DNA of 64,000 bases from JAUILH01 sp965230535 (GTDB lineage Bacteria > Bacteroidota > Bacteroidia > Flavobacteriales_D > JAUILH01), in NCBI GenBank assembly GCA_965230535.1, contig OZ246010.1, positions 1,736,001 through 1,800,000 of the forward strand. The letters are read 5' to 3'. The stretch's first letter is position 1. Each line of letters opens with the position of its first letter. A program made the translations under genes and the position numbers. Below, one piece after another: positions 25,456 through 34,487 of this stretch. Under the pieces are notes generated by a model, which saw only the letters and a list, made by a program, of their open reading frames with translations, searched no databases and was not told the DNA's origin.

Positions 25456-28323
25456 TTAAGTTGGCAACATCAGTTCTACTAAAGTTCCGGATGGATTACC
25501 TTCAGCATCCTCAAGGTCTGTTATTTTTACGGAAAACATTTTATTAATTTCTGCACTGTACAACTTTATTCTTTCATTGGTGATATCCATTCCCATCGCA
25601 TTATGCGTGAACTCTTTATGCTTTTTGATTTTCTCTGCCTTTTTTCGACCAATGCCATTATCTTCTATTCGACAATAAACGTGTTGGTCTGAATGAGATA
25701 TCTCAACTACAAGCCTCCCCTCTTTTTCTTTTGGGGCCAAACCATGAATTATAGCATTCTCAACATAAGGTTGGAGTACCATTGATGGGATTTCCTGAAA
25801 GTCTGCATCAAGATTTTTATCTACTTTGATTTTATACGAAAATCGACCGGGGAATCTCAATTGTTCTAATTCAATATATAAGCGCAAAGTCTCTATTTCA
25901 TCCTCTATCCTTATTGTCTGCTGTTTTGAATTATCCAAAACTTTTCGGATAAGCCTTGAAAAATCGACAATGTATTCAGATGCTTTTACCGTATCAGAAT
26001 TGTTCACCGCAGTTTTTATAGCACTCAAAGTATTGAAAATGAAGTGAGGGTTCATTTGTGATCTGAGTGCCTTTAATTCTGATTTTAACACCAACATTTT
26101 CTGTTTTTCCATCAGACGTTCACGTTCCTTTTTCTCATGTTGTTTTCGCTCTCTATACTTAAAAATAAAGACGATCAATACAATCACCGCTATCAACCAA
26201 AGAAGTGTGAACCACCATGTTTTCCAAAAAGGCGGTTCAATTTTAAAACGAAACTCTTTTACATCACTCCAAACGCCATCCTCATTTGCCACCTGAACCC
26301 TAAATAGGTATTCACCTGGAGGCAGAGAAGGATATCTGGCGATTCTGGATTCCCCGGTTATCCAATTAGCGTCTATACCTTGTAGTTGATAGCGATACAT
26401 TAACTTACCGGGAGTTCTATACGATAAGCCTATAAACTCAATTTCAAGGTTATTTTGATTATAAGGGAAACTATGATTAGAACCTACTTCTTTTTCACCA
26501 ACAGAAATTCGATTAAAATACAAAGCTGGTGGTGTATTGTTCTTCGACAAACTGTTCTTGCGAAACCTGGCCAAACCTTTGTTCGTTGCCACCCAAATCA
26601 AATCCCCAACACTGACTACACGATTAATCTCATTACTCGGCAAACCATTCTTATTGGTGAAGTTACGTGCTTTCCATCCAGTTGCATACTTCCTCAAAAA
26701 AACCAATCCACTTGGAGTCGAAAGCCAAATATCATTCTCATCATCTACATAAATATCACGAATAATATCATTAATAAGCCCATCAGACGTTGTAAGATTA
26801 GAGATAGAGTCATCTTGCCATAATATCAGTCCCTTTCCCTTAGTCGCAATTAACTTAGTGCCATTATCTAATTCATCAACATCTTCTACTCGCGATCGAA
26901 ACAAGTTGTTTTCAGATTTCAAAAGAATTAAACTATCGTTCTTGAATAAGTACAACCCTTTGTGCCCACCAACCCAGATCTTTCCATCCTTATCTTCAAA
27001 AACTGTATTAAATCTGGTTTCTTTAATTTCTGCAGCATCTATCACAAAAATGACTTCCCCTTTTTTTGTCGCAAATAATCTGTGATGATCAATACTCCAT
27101 TCTACACCATCCCTTGTTAAACAGTACCCTAAAGGATTAAGCTGAATTTCACCTGTAGAGTCTTGATTAATGGTTAGATGATATATCGATCCATTATAGC
27201 TCTGGACATTTTCGTAACATAATTTTGGTGGATGGTTCTCCGACAATAAATATACTTTGCTATCATGTGTTCCCATATAAATCATGTGTTCCTTAGTCTT
27301 AAGAAGAGCTGATATTCTATTGGTTCCCGGAGCCTCTTCGACCAAATCAACCAAAATATTGGAATTGGGGAGGTAACTAACACCTCCATTTTGAAGAGAC
27401 AACCAGACCCCACCAGCATTATCTTCAAAAATGTGAGATACATTGCTATTCTCAAACATTTTTATTGGTCGAGAAAAGGGATCTAAGACCTCCTTAATAC
27501 TATTATAAATCCTTACACCATTATTTAGATATGCCATCCAGATTTTTCCGTTGGATAATTGGGTGGCATGAGTAACCGTATGATTCGTTCGTTTCAAGTC
27601 TATCCTTCCATTTTCATAGAAGAAAACATAAGTTGCGACTCCAAATAAAAATGAACCGGGCTCATGTTTAGACTGAAAACTATTCATAGAAAGCTCCTTT
27701 GCTTCAAGAAAACTATAAACAGGAACTGTCTTCATTTGATTTAAAAACCCAGCTCCAGATGAACCATTGTTCGGCTTAAGACTATAAATCATGACTTTTC
27801 TATTCTCACGGTAGCAGTGCATCTGAACTGTGGAATCATCCCCATATTCCTGATAATTGATTTCACCAGATTTTGAAATTTGCCCAATTCCGTGTTTTGC
27901 CCCTGTAAAGGTCATGGTTTCATTTGAATCAATTAAAATTGATCCTATCCATTCCTTAGACATATATGTTCTCAAACTGTCATTATATCTGTAGGGATAA
28001 ATACTGTCATTATCAAAATAACAAAGCCTTCCATTATATGGCAGAAACCAGATACGCCCTTTGAAATCCTCATACATATGAAAAATTGTGTTATCTGTGA
28101 GTCCATTTGTCATTGTATAGTTCTGAAAGTCATATCCATCAAAACGCGATACTCCTGCATCTGTACAAAACCACATGTACCCTTTAGTGTCTTGCAAGGC
28201 TTCATATACCTCAGAGCTCGGAAGCCCATCCTCCACACCATAATTGATAGAATGACAGGTTGTTTGTTGAGAGATAAGATGCCCAGGAAGAAAAGTCAGA
28301 ATGAACATTACCTTCCAAAACAC
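25456..28323 (-). CDS. Two-component propeller sensor kinase (LytS-type)
   Basis: A sensor kinase of about 955 residues. A signal peptide is followed by a periplasmic beta-propeller of Reg_prop repeats (e.g. YGVEDGLPSSEVYEALQDT; IRDIYVDDENDIWLSTPSG), a Y_Y_Y domain (about 640-705), a membrane helix, a coiled coil and a His_kinase/HATPase module whose phosphoacceptor is in SQMNPHFIFNTLSAIK. It lacks receiver and AraC domains, so it is not a hybrid system. Its promoter (28364-28395) puts transcription near 28357, so I prefer the GTG at 28323 over the TTG at 28359; the ATG at 28308 is also possible. It is divergent from its likely partner regulator at 28580. Confidence 0.88.
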   Translation of the reverse strand: MFWKVMFILTFLPGHLISQQTTCHSINYGVEDGLPSSEVYEALQDTKGYMWFCTDAGVSRFDGYDFQNYTMTNGLTDNTIFHMYEDFKGRIWFLPYNGRLCYFDNDSIYPYRYNDSLRTYMSKEWIGSILIDSNETMTFTGAKHGIGQISKSGEINYQEYGDDSTVQMHCYRENRKVMIYSLKPNNGSSGAGFLNQMKTVPVYSFLEAKELSMNSFQSKHEPGSFLFGVATYVFFYENGRIDLKRTNHTVTHATQLSNGKIWMAYLNNGVRIYNSIKEVLDPFSRPIKMFENSNVSHIFEDNAGGVWLSLQNGGVSYLPNSNILVDLVEEAPGTNRISALLKTKEHMIYMGTHDSKVYLLSENHPPKLCYENVQSYNGSIYHLTINQDSTGEIQLNPLGYCLTRDGVEWSIDHHRLFATKKGEVIFVIDAAEIKETRFNTVFEDKDGKIWVGGHKGLYLFKNDSLILLKSENNLFRSRVEDVDELDNGTKLIATKGKGLILWQDDSISNLTTSDGLINDIIRDIYVDDENDIWLSTPSGLVFLRKYATGWKARNFTNKNGLPSNEINRVVSVGDLIWVATNKGLARFRKNSLSKNNTPPALYFNRISVGEKEVGSNHSFPYNQNNLEIEFIGLSYRTPGKLMYRYQLQGIDANWITGESRIARYPSLPPGEYLFRVQVANEDGVWSDVKEFRFKIEPPFWKTWWFTLLWLIAVIVLIVFIFKYRERKQHEKKERERLMEKQKMLVLKSELKALRSQMNPHFIFNTLSAIKTAVNNSDTVKASEYIVDFSRLIRKVLDNSKQQTIRIEDEIETLRLYIELEQLRFPGRFSYKIKVDKNLDADFQEIPSMVLQPYVENAIIHGLAPKEKEGRLVVEISHSDQHVYCRIEDNGIGRKKAEKIKKHKEFTHNAMGMDITNERIKLYSAEINKMFSVKITDLEDAEGNPSGTLVELMLPT

Positions 28324-28363
28324 CTGAAATATTGATTGTCTGCGACGAATTGTCTTCAAGTTT

Positions 28364-28395
28364 CAAATATACCATTCGTATCTACTCACACACAA
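28364..28395 (-). promoter_or_regulatory. Promoter of the propeller kinase gene
   Basis: On the minus strand TTG (28395-28393), 21 bases, then TATATTTG (28371-28364), a full match to TTG-N-TAnnTTTG. Transcription would start near 28357, which argues against the TTG at 28359 as the start codon. A sequence resembling the LytTR-like repeats at 28457-28491 (GATACGAATGG, minus strand, 28382-28372) abuts the -7 element. Confidence 0.65.
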
Positions 28396-28456
28396 ATCTG
28401 AATATCAACAAATTAAAAACAAACCCTCTGCCTATTAAATATTTGCATATTTGAAA

Positions 28457-28491
28457 ACCGAATACGAATTCAACAGTACCGAATATGAATT
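28457..28491. promoter_or_regulatory. Tandem direct repeat with 21-bp period, probable LytTR operator
   Basis: ACCGAATACGAATT at 28457-28470 recurs as ACCGAATATGAATT at 28478-28491, 13 of 14 identical and starting exactly 21 bp apart, that is two helical turns. LytTR proteins such as AgrA bind direct repeats with this geometry. It lies between the divergent LytS-type kinase and the LytTR regulator gene that begins at 28580, so autoregulation is likely. The rest of 28372-28579 is AT-rich, with no clear TAnnTTTG for the regulator gene. Confidence 0.6.
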
Positions 28492-28579
28492 AATATAGGC
28501 TATCTATTTCATACCATATATATTTATTCTATTGATAGATTGCCGCTAGAAGTCTGTATTTACTAATTTTAATAGGCCA

Positions 28580-29338
28580 ATGTCTAATACCAGAGCAGTA
28601 ATTATTGATGATGAAGATCACGTCCGTGAGAATCTTAGGAAAATTCTGAGTTCTGAATTCAAGGATATCGAAATTATTGGTGAAGGGAACTCTGTTAAGT
28701 CTGCGGTTAAACTAATTCTTGAAGTCAATCCAGATTTAGTGTTTCTCGACATTGATCTCTCTGATGGCAGCGGCTTTAATGTTCTTGAAAAGATAAAAAA
28801 CAAAGCTATTGGCATCATATTTATTACTGCGTATAACAATTACGCGATAAAGGCTTTTCGATACAATGCTCTGGACTACTTACTGAAACCTATTAGCACT
28901 TCTGAATTGAAAGAAGCCCTGGATAAGTTTAAGCATAAGAATTATACTTCCCTTTTATCTGAGGAATACCTCAGAATAACCCTGGACAATTTGCAAAAGA
29001 AAGACGAAGACAAAAAACTGATCGTTCGCAATAGTACAACCGTTAGTTATATAAATGTGCCAGACATTGTAAGATGTGAGGCAGATGGAAATTATACCAC
29101 TATATTCCTTACAAATGGAAAGAAAGTGGTCGCTTCAAAGCCCTTGAAGGAATACGTGAATCTACTACCCGAGTCACTCTTCTTCAGAATTCATCAATCA
29201 CATCTCATAAGACTCGAACTGGTGGCTAAATATTCTAATGATGATGGTAGTTTTATTGTTATGTCTGATAATACAATTCTCCCGATCGCCCGAAGGCGTA
29301 AAGAAGCGTTTTTTTCCAGAATGGAAGAGTTGGTTTAA
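28580..29338 (+). CDS. LytTR-family response regulator
   Basis: A 252-residue regulator with a receiver domain (AVIIDDEDHVREN; phosphoacceptor Asp in LVFLDIDLSDGSG; Lys in YLLKPI) and a C-terminal LytTR domain (about 150-250: IVRCEADGNYTTIFL, then FRIHQSHLIRLELV). It is divergent from the propeller kinase at 25456-28323, its likely partner, since it is the nearest unpaired regulator and LytS/LytTR pairs usually work together. The 21-bp-period direct repeat upstream is its probable binding site. Confidence 0.93.
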   Translation: MSNTRAVIIDDEDHVRENLRKILSSEFKDIEIIGEGNSVKSAVKLILEVNPDLVFLDIDLSDGSGFNVLEKIKNKAIGIIFITAYNNYAIKAFRYNALDYLLKPISTSELKEALDKFKHKNYTSLLSEEYLRITLDNLQKKDEDKKLIVRNSTTVSYINVPDIVRCEADGNYTTIFLTNGKKVVASKPLKEYVNLLPESLFFRIHQSHLIRLELVAKYSNDDGSFIVMSDNTILPIARRRKEAFFSRMEELV

Positions 29339-29405
29339 ATACAGTAAAACACAGACATTTCATTTCAGGAATAATTTTTGCTAACTATGTGGAAACATTA
29401 TTTAA

Positions 29406-30107
29406 ATGAGACCACTTTTATTCCTGCTTTTCGTGTTTTCCCTTAGTTCTTGCAGAAACTATTTCATTGCACATGATTTTGAATCGAAAACAACCAACCA
29501 CAAAACAGTAGCTGTACTTCCCGTTAAAATGATCTTTACTGGTAAACAACCAAAAGATTTAACGGAAGAGCAGATCAAGCAGTTAGAAGAAGCAGAAAGC
29601 AAGGCTTTTCAAATTGCTTTGCATGATGAAATTCTGGCATCAACCCGTGCTGGCCGAAAGCCAATCAGAGTCTCGTTTCAATCTCATACAGAAACTTTGA
29701 AGCTACTTGCTGATAACGATATCTCTATTAGGGATAGCTGGGATATGGATCCTAAACAACTGGCTCAACTCCTGAACGTAGATGCTGTGGTTAAAATGGA
29801 CGTTACCAAGAAGAGATACATCAGTGATTTGGCCTCTTTTGGTATTTCGGTTGGAAGAGAAATCATTGGCATACTTGGCAACTGGGGTTATGGTCTGGGC
29901 GTTCTATATGCCGGTGCGTCCCGTGTTGGCAGAACCAATGACGTTATTGCCAGTGCTAAACTCATTAACATGAGCGATGGCACAGTTTTATGGAGCAAAT
30001 CTGACACACAATCCACAGATTGGACAAATCCCTCAGAAACGGTAATTAGATATATGTGCAGAAGAATGGGACGCGATTTCCCGTACAGAATTTCGAAGAA
30101 AAAGTAA
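29406..30107 (+). CDS. Lipoprotein, DUF799/GNA1162-like
   Basis: A 233-residue predicted lipoprotein: a short hydrophobic N-terminus ends in the lipobox LSSC at about residues 13-16. The mature part begins with VAVLPV and ends with an ASAKLINMSDGTVLWSKS motif, both typical of CsgG/DUF799-like outer-membrane lipoproteins that form or assist peptide and polysaccharide export pores. No partner genes of such a system are adjacent, so the role is open. An imperfect -7 element (TA, three bases, TTTG) lies at 29372-29380. Confidence 0.75.
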   Translation: MRPLLFLLFVFSLSSCRNYFIAHDFESKTTNHKTVAVLPVKMIFTGKQPKDLTEEQIKQLEEAESKAFQIALHDEILASTRAGRKPIRVSFQSHTETLKLLADNDISIRDSWDMDPKQLAQLLNVDAVVKMDVTKKRYISDLASFGISVGREIIGILGNWGYGLGVLYAGASRVGRTNDVIASAKLINMSDGTVLWSKSDTQSTDWTNPSETVIRYMCRRMGRDFPYRISKKK

Positions 30108-30108
30108 G

Positions 30109-31389
30109 CTATTTCCAGGATGATTTATCCCGTCTGAACTTTCGCACTATCAATCTGGTTCCTCTATCAAAATTAATATAGCTCCACACCCAGTTAAAAA
30201 ACACGACTGCTCTGCTTCTGAAGTCTACCAGAAGCATTAGGTGTACAAACATCCAGGTGAGCCAGGCGAAGAAACCTCCAAATTTATATCTGCGCAGGTC
30301 CACCACAGCTTTGTTTCTACCAACGGTTGCCATGGTTCCTTTGTCTTTATATTTGAAGTCCTGCAGCGTCTTTCCGTTGACAAGATTCTTCAGGTTTTTA
30401 GCCAAATGCTGTCCTTGTTGTTGAGCCACTGAAGCGAGCATAGGCAAACCTTTTGGAAACGCCTCTGTTTCCATAATACAGACATCTCCAATGGCAAAAA
30501 TATTGTCGTGAGAACTGATCAATCCTTTGCTGTTAACCAAAAGTCGCCCCCCTTTTGTTTCCGCGTTCTCCAACCCTTCCGGATAGGTAGCCTTAACACC
30601 CGCCGCCCAAATAAGCGTGTTCGAATTAAAATCGTCTTTAGAGGTTTTTACCAGCTTACCGTCGTAATCCTGAACCAAAGTATCCACCCACACATTCACC
30701 CCCATTTTTCGAAGGTATTTGCTGGCATTTGCGGATGCTTTTTCACTCATGGCGCTAAGTACCTTCGGACTGGCTTCAATCAAATGAATTTGCATGCGTC
30801 TGATATCGAGATCAGGGTAATCTTTTGGCAAGACATGTTCTTTTAATTCAGAAAGGGCTCCGGCCAATTCAACACCCGTTGGACCACCTCCTACAATCAC
30901 AAAATTCATCAGACCATTCTGAACTTCCAGATCTTTTTCTGTCAATGCCTTTTCAAAATTCTGCAGAATGAGACTTCTCAAATCCAGAGATTCTGTCAAA
31001 TTCTTCATGGGCATGGCATTGGCCTCTATGGCTTTGTTCCCAAAATAATTTGTTTCCGCCCCGGTCGCAATTACCAAATAATCGTACTCAATTGGTCCAA
31101 TGGTGGTTTGTACGAATTGATTTTCAGTATCCACCCTGTCTACCTTAGCCATTCTAATATGCGTATGCTGCTTACGCTTCAAGGTCTTCCTAAGCGGATA
31201 CGCAATGGAATCAGGTTCTAATCCAGCCGTGGCTACCTGATAGAGTAAAGGTTGGAAAGTATGGTAATTATTCTGATCGATTAAGACAATTTGGAGTCGC
31301 CGCGTGTCTAATTTACGCGCCAATTTAAGACCAGCAAAGCCTCCTCCAATGATAACGACTCTTGGCAAGTCGAGTTTAGGAATGTTCAT
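30109..31389 (-). CDS. ndh: Type II NADH dehydrogenase (NDH-2)
   Basis: A 426-residue FAD enzyme that oxidises NADH and reduces quinone without pumping protons. FAD motif VVIIGGGFAGL near residue 12, the FQPLLYQVATAGLEP active-site segment, NAD motif VIVGGGPTGVELAG (about 165) and the C-terminal FAD motif FAIGDV with AQQQGQ after it. The last 60 residues (GGFFAWLTWMFVHLM onward) form the amphipathic/hydrophobic membrane anchor. Single-gene unit, tail to tail with the lipoprotein gene, one base between their ends. Confidence 0.92.
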   Translation of the reverse strand: MNIPKLDLPRVVIIGGGFAGLKLARKLDTRRLQIVLIDQNNYHTFQPLLYQVATAGLEPDSIAYPLRKTLKRKQHTHIRMAKVDRVDTENQFVQTTIGPIEYDYLVIATGAETNYFGNKAIEANAMPMKNLTESLDLRSLILQNFEKALTEKDLEVQNGLMNFVIVGGGPTGVELAGALSELKEHVLPKDYPDLDIRRMQIHLIEASPKVLSAMSEKASANASKYLRKMGVNVWVDTLVQDYDGKLVKTSKDDFNSNTLIWAAGVKATYPEGLENAETKGGRLLVNSKGLISSHDNIFAIGDVCIMETEAFPKGLPMLASVAQQQGQHLAKNLKNLVNGKTLQDFKYKDKGTMATVGRNKAVVDLRRYKFGGFFAWLTWMFVHLMLLVDFRSRAVVFFNWVWSYINFDRGTRLIVRKFRRDKSSWK

Positions 31390-31479
31390 GCCCTTTTAGT
31401 TCTATTCAAAGGTTATAAATAGTGAGCACATCACCTAGCAGAAATGCGTTTTTATTTTGTGAAATTCCTGTATTTGGAA

Positions 31480-33927
31480 CTAGAGTTTAACTATTTTCCT
31501 GGTTGACTGGTGAGTAGCATTTTCAATAGTCACATTTAGAATCCCTTTATACTGATCTTCCACATACAATCTCATCTTTTTATCAGTACCAGAATACTTT
31601 TTCACAAGCCTGCCCTCCACATTATACACCTTTATCCTTACCTCTCCTTCCAAATCGTGTTGAATGGTAATCCAATTATCCAAAACAGGGTTTGGGTACA
31701 CCGACCAATCTATCTGCTCATCAACAAGCTCAAAGACAGAATTTTTATAGGAAAAATCTGCAGACCAGGGACCTCTGCCATAGGTGAAAATAAATAGCTT
31801 ATCATCTGTCGGACGAATTTTCATGTGATTTACTCTGACATTTGGAAAGTCTGCGACTTTTTCCCAATTAACTCCTCCATTTGAAGTCACGTACAACCCG
31901 TTTTGTGTACCCAAAGCAATAAAAGATTCATTGACCGCACTGGCCTGGATGGTATAAACAATGACATCATTAGGTAAATCGCCTGTGATATCCAACAGCT
32001 GGGGAGTGCCCCAAATATCTACGACTTTAGATACTTTAACAGGTGAATCATAGGTATAGGCTAGAAAAACAGTTGAGTCATTCAAGAAACTGGCCTTCAC
32101 ATCTGATATCCTGGCTGGCACTCCAAATTTTACAATTCCTGATGAATCTGCTGTGGCAGCATTCTTTATGGCATACAAGGTATCCATCACACTGTAAAAC
32201 AAATCGGGGTTTGCGGACGAAATGCCATCCATTCGCATAATATTATTGATAGTCTGCTCATGTGAAGAGGTAAAAGGCTCCCAGTTATCTCCTTTATTGA
32301 ATGAACGCCATACACGCTTTTTTGTCATATAATATAGTTGGTCTCCATTGGCATAGTTGACCCAAAATGGATTGAGGAAAAGCGAACCTTCATCAGGACG
32401 ATAGTTATTGTCGGCATCCATCTCACCAAGTATATTATCGAAATCCTGAAAACCTATACCAACCGGCCAACCATATACATCATTGATCCGTTTAATATTA
32501 CCGTATTGAGTAGCCCTGTATACTATGCTTGTATCTTGCTGATGAAAGTAGCAATATGTGCCATCTCCACCACCTAAACCTTTATATGTAGCATTAGAAT
32601 GACCTGTCCACTTAGTCCCATTGTCTTGCTGTCCAAGCAAAAGAGAACTCTTGGTCATATGAAAATCACCTCTATGAATACATTGATTGACCAGATTACT
32701 ATCAAGATCTACTCTTAAGCCAGATTGTACAGGAATATTGAGAGGATCTATACTCAACCTTGCTATACCCTGGTCATTAACCTGATACACTGATTTAGCA
32801 TCATTGTCGAATACAAAATCCCAATTATCGATTCCATTAAAACTATAATTCACAAATGTATCTCCCCCGTCAAAACTGGCTTTTAGAGAAACACCTCCGT
32901 TAAATATCGTATCCGGATTTGTAGGATGCACTCCCAGAACCAAACCAAAAGAACCAGAAGAATAATTGGCCAAAGAGTCCCAGGTCTGTCCGGCATTGAT
33001 TGATCTGATCGTTCTCAACTTATTGTTTGATAGTCTGCGACCAGCCACATATATAATATTATCATTAGAAGGTGCTGTTTCAATTTTCCCATATCCATAC
33101 CCAAAGACCAAACTATCTCCGTTAGATACAAATGTTCCCTGATCTCCCGAATTGGAGTAAAAAACAGAATACCTTTCCAACACACGAACTTCTCCTGAAG
33201 AAGTGATATCCAAATCCAAGATTAAACCCTGAATATCATTGCTATTTAGCACTTCTTCATATGTTAAACCACCATCCTGACTCCGCATAATCCTTCTTGG
33301 ACCAAGAGCTATGTTGTCATCCATCAATGCATACACCTCTCCTTGTTGCGTTGGAGAACAATAGATTCTTGAAACTCTGGTTACTTTATTGGTTGAATCT
33401 GTTATAGGAATCACGTTAAAAGTTTGTCCTCCATCGTCCGACACATAAACACTTGAATAATAATCTCCATTAGCTCCCCGGATTGTTGAGCTTGTAGAGG
33501 CGTAAATCTTTTGTGGATCAAAAGGATCCTGTGCAATATCTGACATGATCAGTGAGGGCAAAAAATCATCAACCACATCCCAGCTTTCTCCTCGGTTCGT
33601 TGATTGCCAAATACCACCAAAAGCAGTGACACAAATTAAGTGTGTACTATCCGTATAATCTATCATCAAGCCAGTTGTTCTACCTCCTACAGACGGGTGG
33701 CCTATGGTTTGAAAGTTGTTGAGGGCCGTATTGCTTCTCCCAATGCGATACACAAATTCATCGTTGCCCGAGTTCAGTGATGGGAATTCAATTCCAGATT
33801 CTGATTCTTCGAAACTCGGTTCACGAGTCTCTTCTCTGGTTAATTCCATATCCTCATCATGATTTGAGACACATGAACTTAAGACCAGGCCATACAGAAA
33901 TAACAATAGTATAGTTCGACAGATCAT
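31480..33927 (-). CDS. Sialidase-fold (BNR repeat) protein with lipobox and T9SS sorting domain
   Basis: An 815-residue exported protein. The N-terminus ends in a lipobox, VLSSC (about residues 15-19), followed by an acidic linker. The body is a beta-propeller with many Asp-box/BNR turns (STNRGESW, SDDGGQTF, SQDGGLTY, SFDGGDTF, SFNKGDNW, TSNGGVNW), as in sialidases and YCF48/VPS10-like propellers; no catalytic sialidase residues are recognisable. The last 75 residues are a type A T9SS sorting domain (VYPNPVLDNWITIQ). Having both a lipobox and a T9SS domain is unusual. I start at the ATG at 33927, not the GTG one codon earlier. Confidence 0.85.
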   Translation of the reverse strand: MICRTILLLFLYGLVLSSCVSNHDEDMELTREETREPSFEESESGIEFPSLNSGNDEFVYRIGRSNTALNNFQTIGHPSVGGRTTGLMIDYTDSTHLICVTAFGGIWQSTNRGESWDVVDDFLPSLIMSDIAQDPFDPQKIYASTSSTIRGANGDYYSSVYVSDDGGQTFNVIPITDSTNKVTRVSRIYCSPTQQGEVYALMDDNIALGPRRIMRSQDGGLTYEEVLNSNDIQGLILDLDITSSGEVRVLERYSVFYSNSGDQGTFVSNGDSLVFGYGYGKIETAPSNDNIIYVAGRRLSNNKLRTIRSINAGQTWDSLANYSSGSFGLVLGVHPTNPDTIFNGGVSLKASFDGGDTFVNYSFNGIDNWDFVFDNDAKSVYQVNDQGIARLSIDPLNIPVQSGLRVDLDSNLVNQCIHRGDFHMTKSSLLLGQQDNGTKWTGHSNATYKGLGGGDGTYCYFHQQDTSIVYRATQYGNIKRINDVYGWPVGIGFQDFDNILGEMDADNNYRPDEGSLFLNPFWVNYANGDQLYYMTKKRVWRSFNKGDNWEPFTSSHEQTINNIMRMDGISSANPDLFYSVMDTLYAIKNAATADSSGIVKFGVPARISDVKASFLNDSTVFLAYTYDSPVKVSKVVDIWGTPQLLDITGDLPNDVIVYTIQASAVNESFIALGTQNGLYVTSNGGVNWEKVADFPNVRVNHMKIRPTDDKLFIFTYGRGPWSADFSYKNSVFELVDEQIDWSVYPNPVLDNWITIQHDLEGEVRIKVYNVEGRLVKKYSGTDKKMRLYVEDQYKGILNVTIENATHQSTRKIVKL

Positions 33928-33932
33928 CACAG

Positions 33933-33955
33933 CTTAAGGTGTTTATCGCCTTAAG
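33933..33955. repeat. Inverted repeat upstream of the BNR protein gene
   Basis: CTTAAGG (33933-33939) and CCTTAAG (33949-33955) around a 9-base loop, starting 5 bases upstream of the ATG at 33927 (minus strand). No T-run follows on either strand, so it is not a clear terminator. It could be an operator or a hairpin covering the translation start. Confidence 0.4.
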
Positions 33956-33974
33956 TTATGTTTTTTGCGGGAGT

Positions 33975-34066
33975 TTACCTAAGCTCTCCCCCATTCTCGA
34001 TTTCTTTTTTCAGGAGACACAAAAGCCAATTCGCTTTCATATGTATTTCTTCGCCATTAGGATCAT
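33975..34066 (-). pseudogene. Decayed duplicate of the metG 3' end
   Basis: These roughly 92 bases align with the last 93 bases of metG (34488-34580). Identical stretches include GAATTGGCTTTTGT and GAAATCGAGAA, and both copies end TTAGGTAA. By eye about 80% of positions match, with at least two small indels and in-frame stops, so it is not coding. It lies beyond the VOC gene, and the VOC stop codon (34065-34063) falls inside it. The simplest reading is that the VOC gene plus a new metG tail arrived by homologous recombination at the end of metG, leaving the old tail to decay. Confidence 0.8.
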
Positions 34067-34485
34067 GCTTTGCGGATATTTAGACCTTTATTGCTTTCAT
34101 TCGGTTCAATTAAATCCCACAAATTCCCATACAAATCCTTGAAAACAGCTACTCTACCATGAGGTTGATCTTCAGGCAAACGCACGAATTCTACATTTTT
34201 CGAAACAAGTTTTCGATAGTATTGCTCGAAATCATTTGTGAATAGGAACAAAAACACCCTTCCCCCACTTTGATTTCCAATGCTGGCTTTTTGAGTATCG
34301 TTTGCAGCTTTGGCCAGTAAAAATCCAGATTCTTTTGAACCGCTTGGAGCAACCACCACCCAACGTTTTTCTGGGCTTAGAGCAGTATCTTCAATGAGTC
34401 GAAATCCCAGAACATCAGTATAAAAAGCGATGGCTTCATCATAGTCTTCAACGACGATGGCCATGTATGCTAAATATTCCGACAT
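34063..34485 (-). CDS. VOC family protein (glyoxalase/bleomycin-resistance fold)
   Basis: A 140-residue protein with the paired beta-alpha-beta-beta-beta VOC modules: MAIVVEDYDEAIAFYTDVLGF at the start and the C-terminal DLYGNLWDLIEP. A metal-site Glu is present in the second module; the substrate cannot be read from the sequence. Its ATG lies 2 bases after the metG stop codon and its stop codon lies in a decayed second copy of the metG tail, so it looks inserted at the end of metG. Translation is probably coupled to metG. Confidence 0.85.
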   Translation of the reverse strand: MSEYLAYMAIVVEDYDEAIAFYTDVLGFRLIEDTALSPEKRWVVVAPSGSKESGFLLAKAANDTQKASIGNQSGGRVFLFLFTNDFEQYYRKLVSKNVEFVRLPEDQPHGRVAVFKDLYGNLWDLIEPNESNKGLNIRKA

Positions 34486-34487
34486 AC

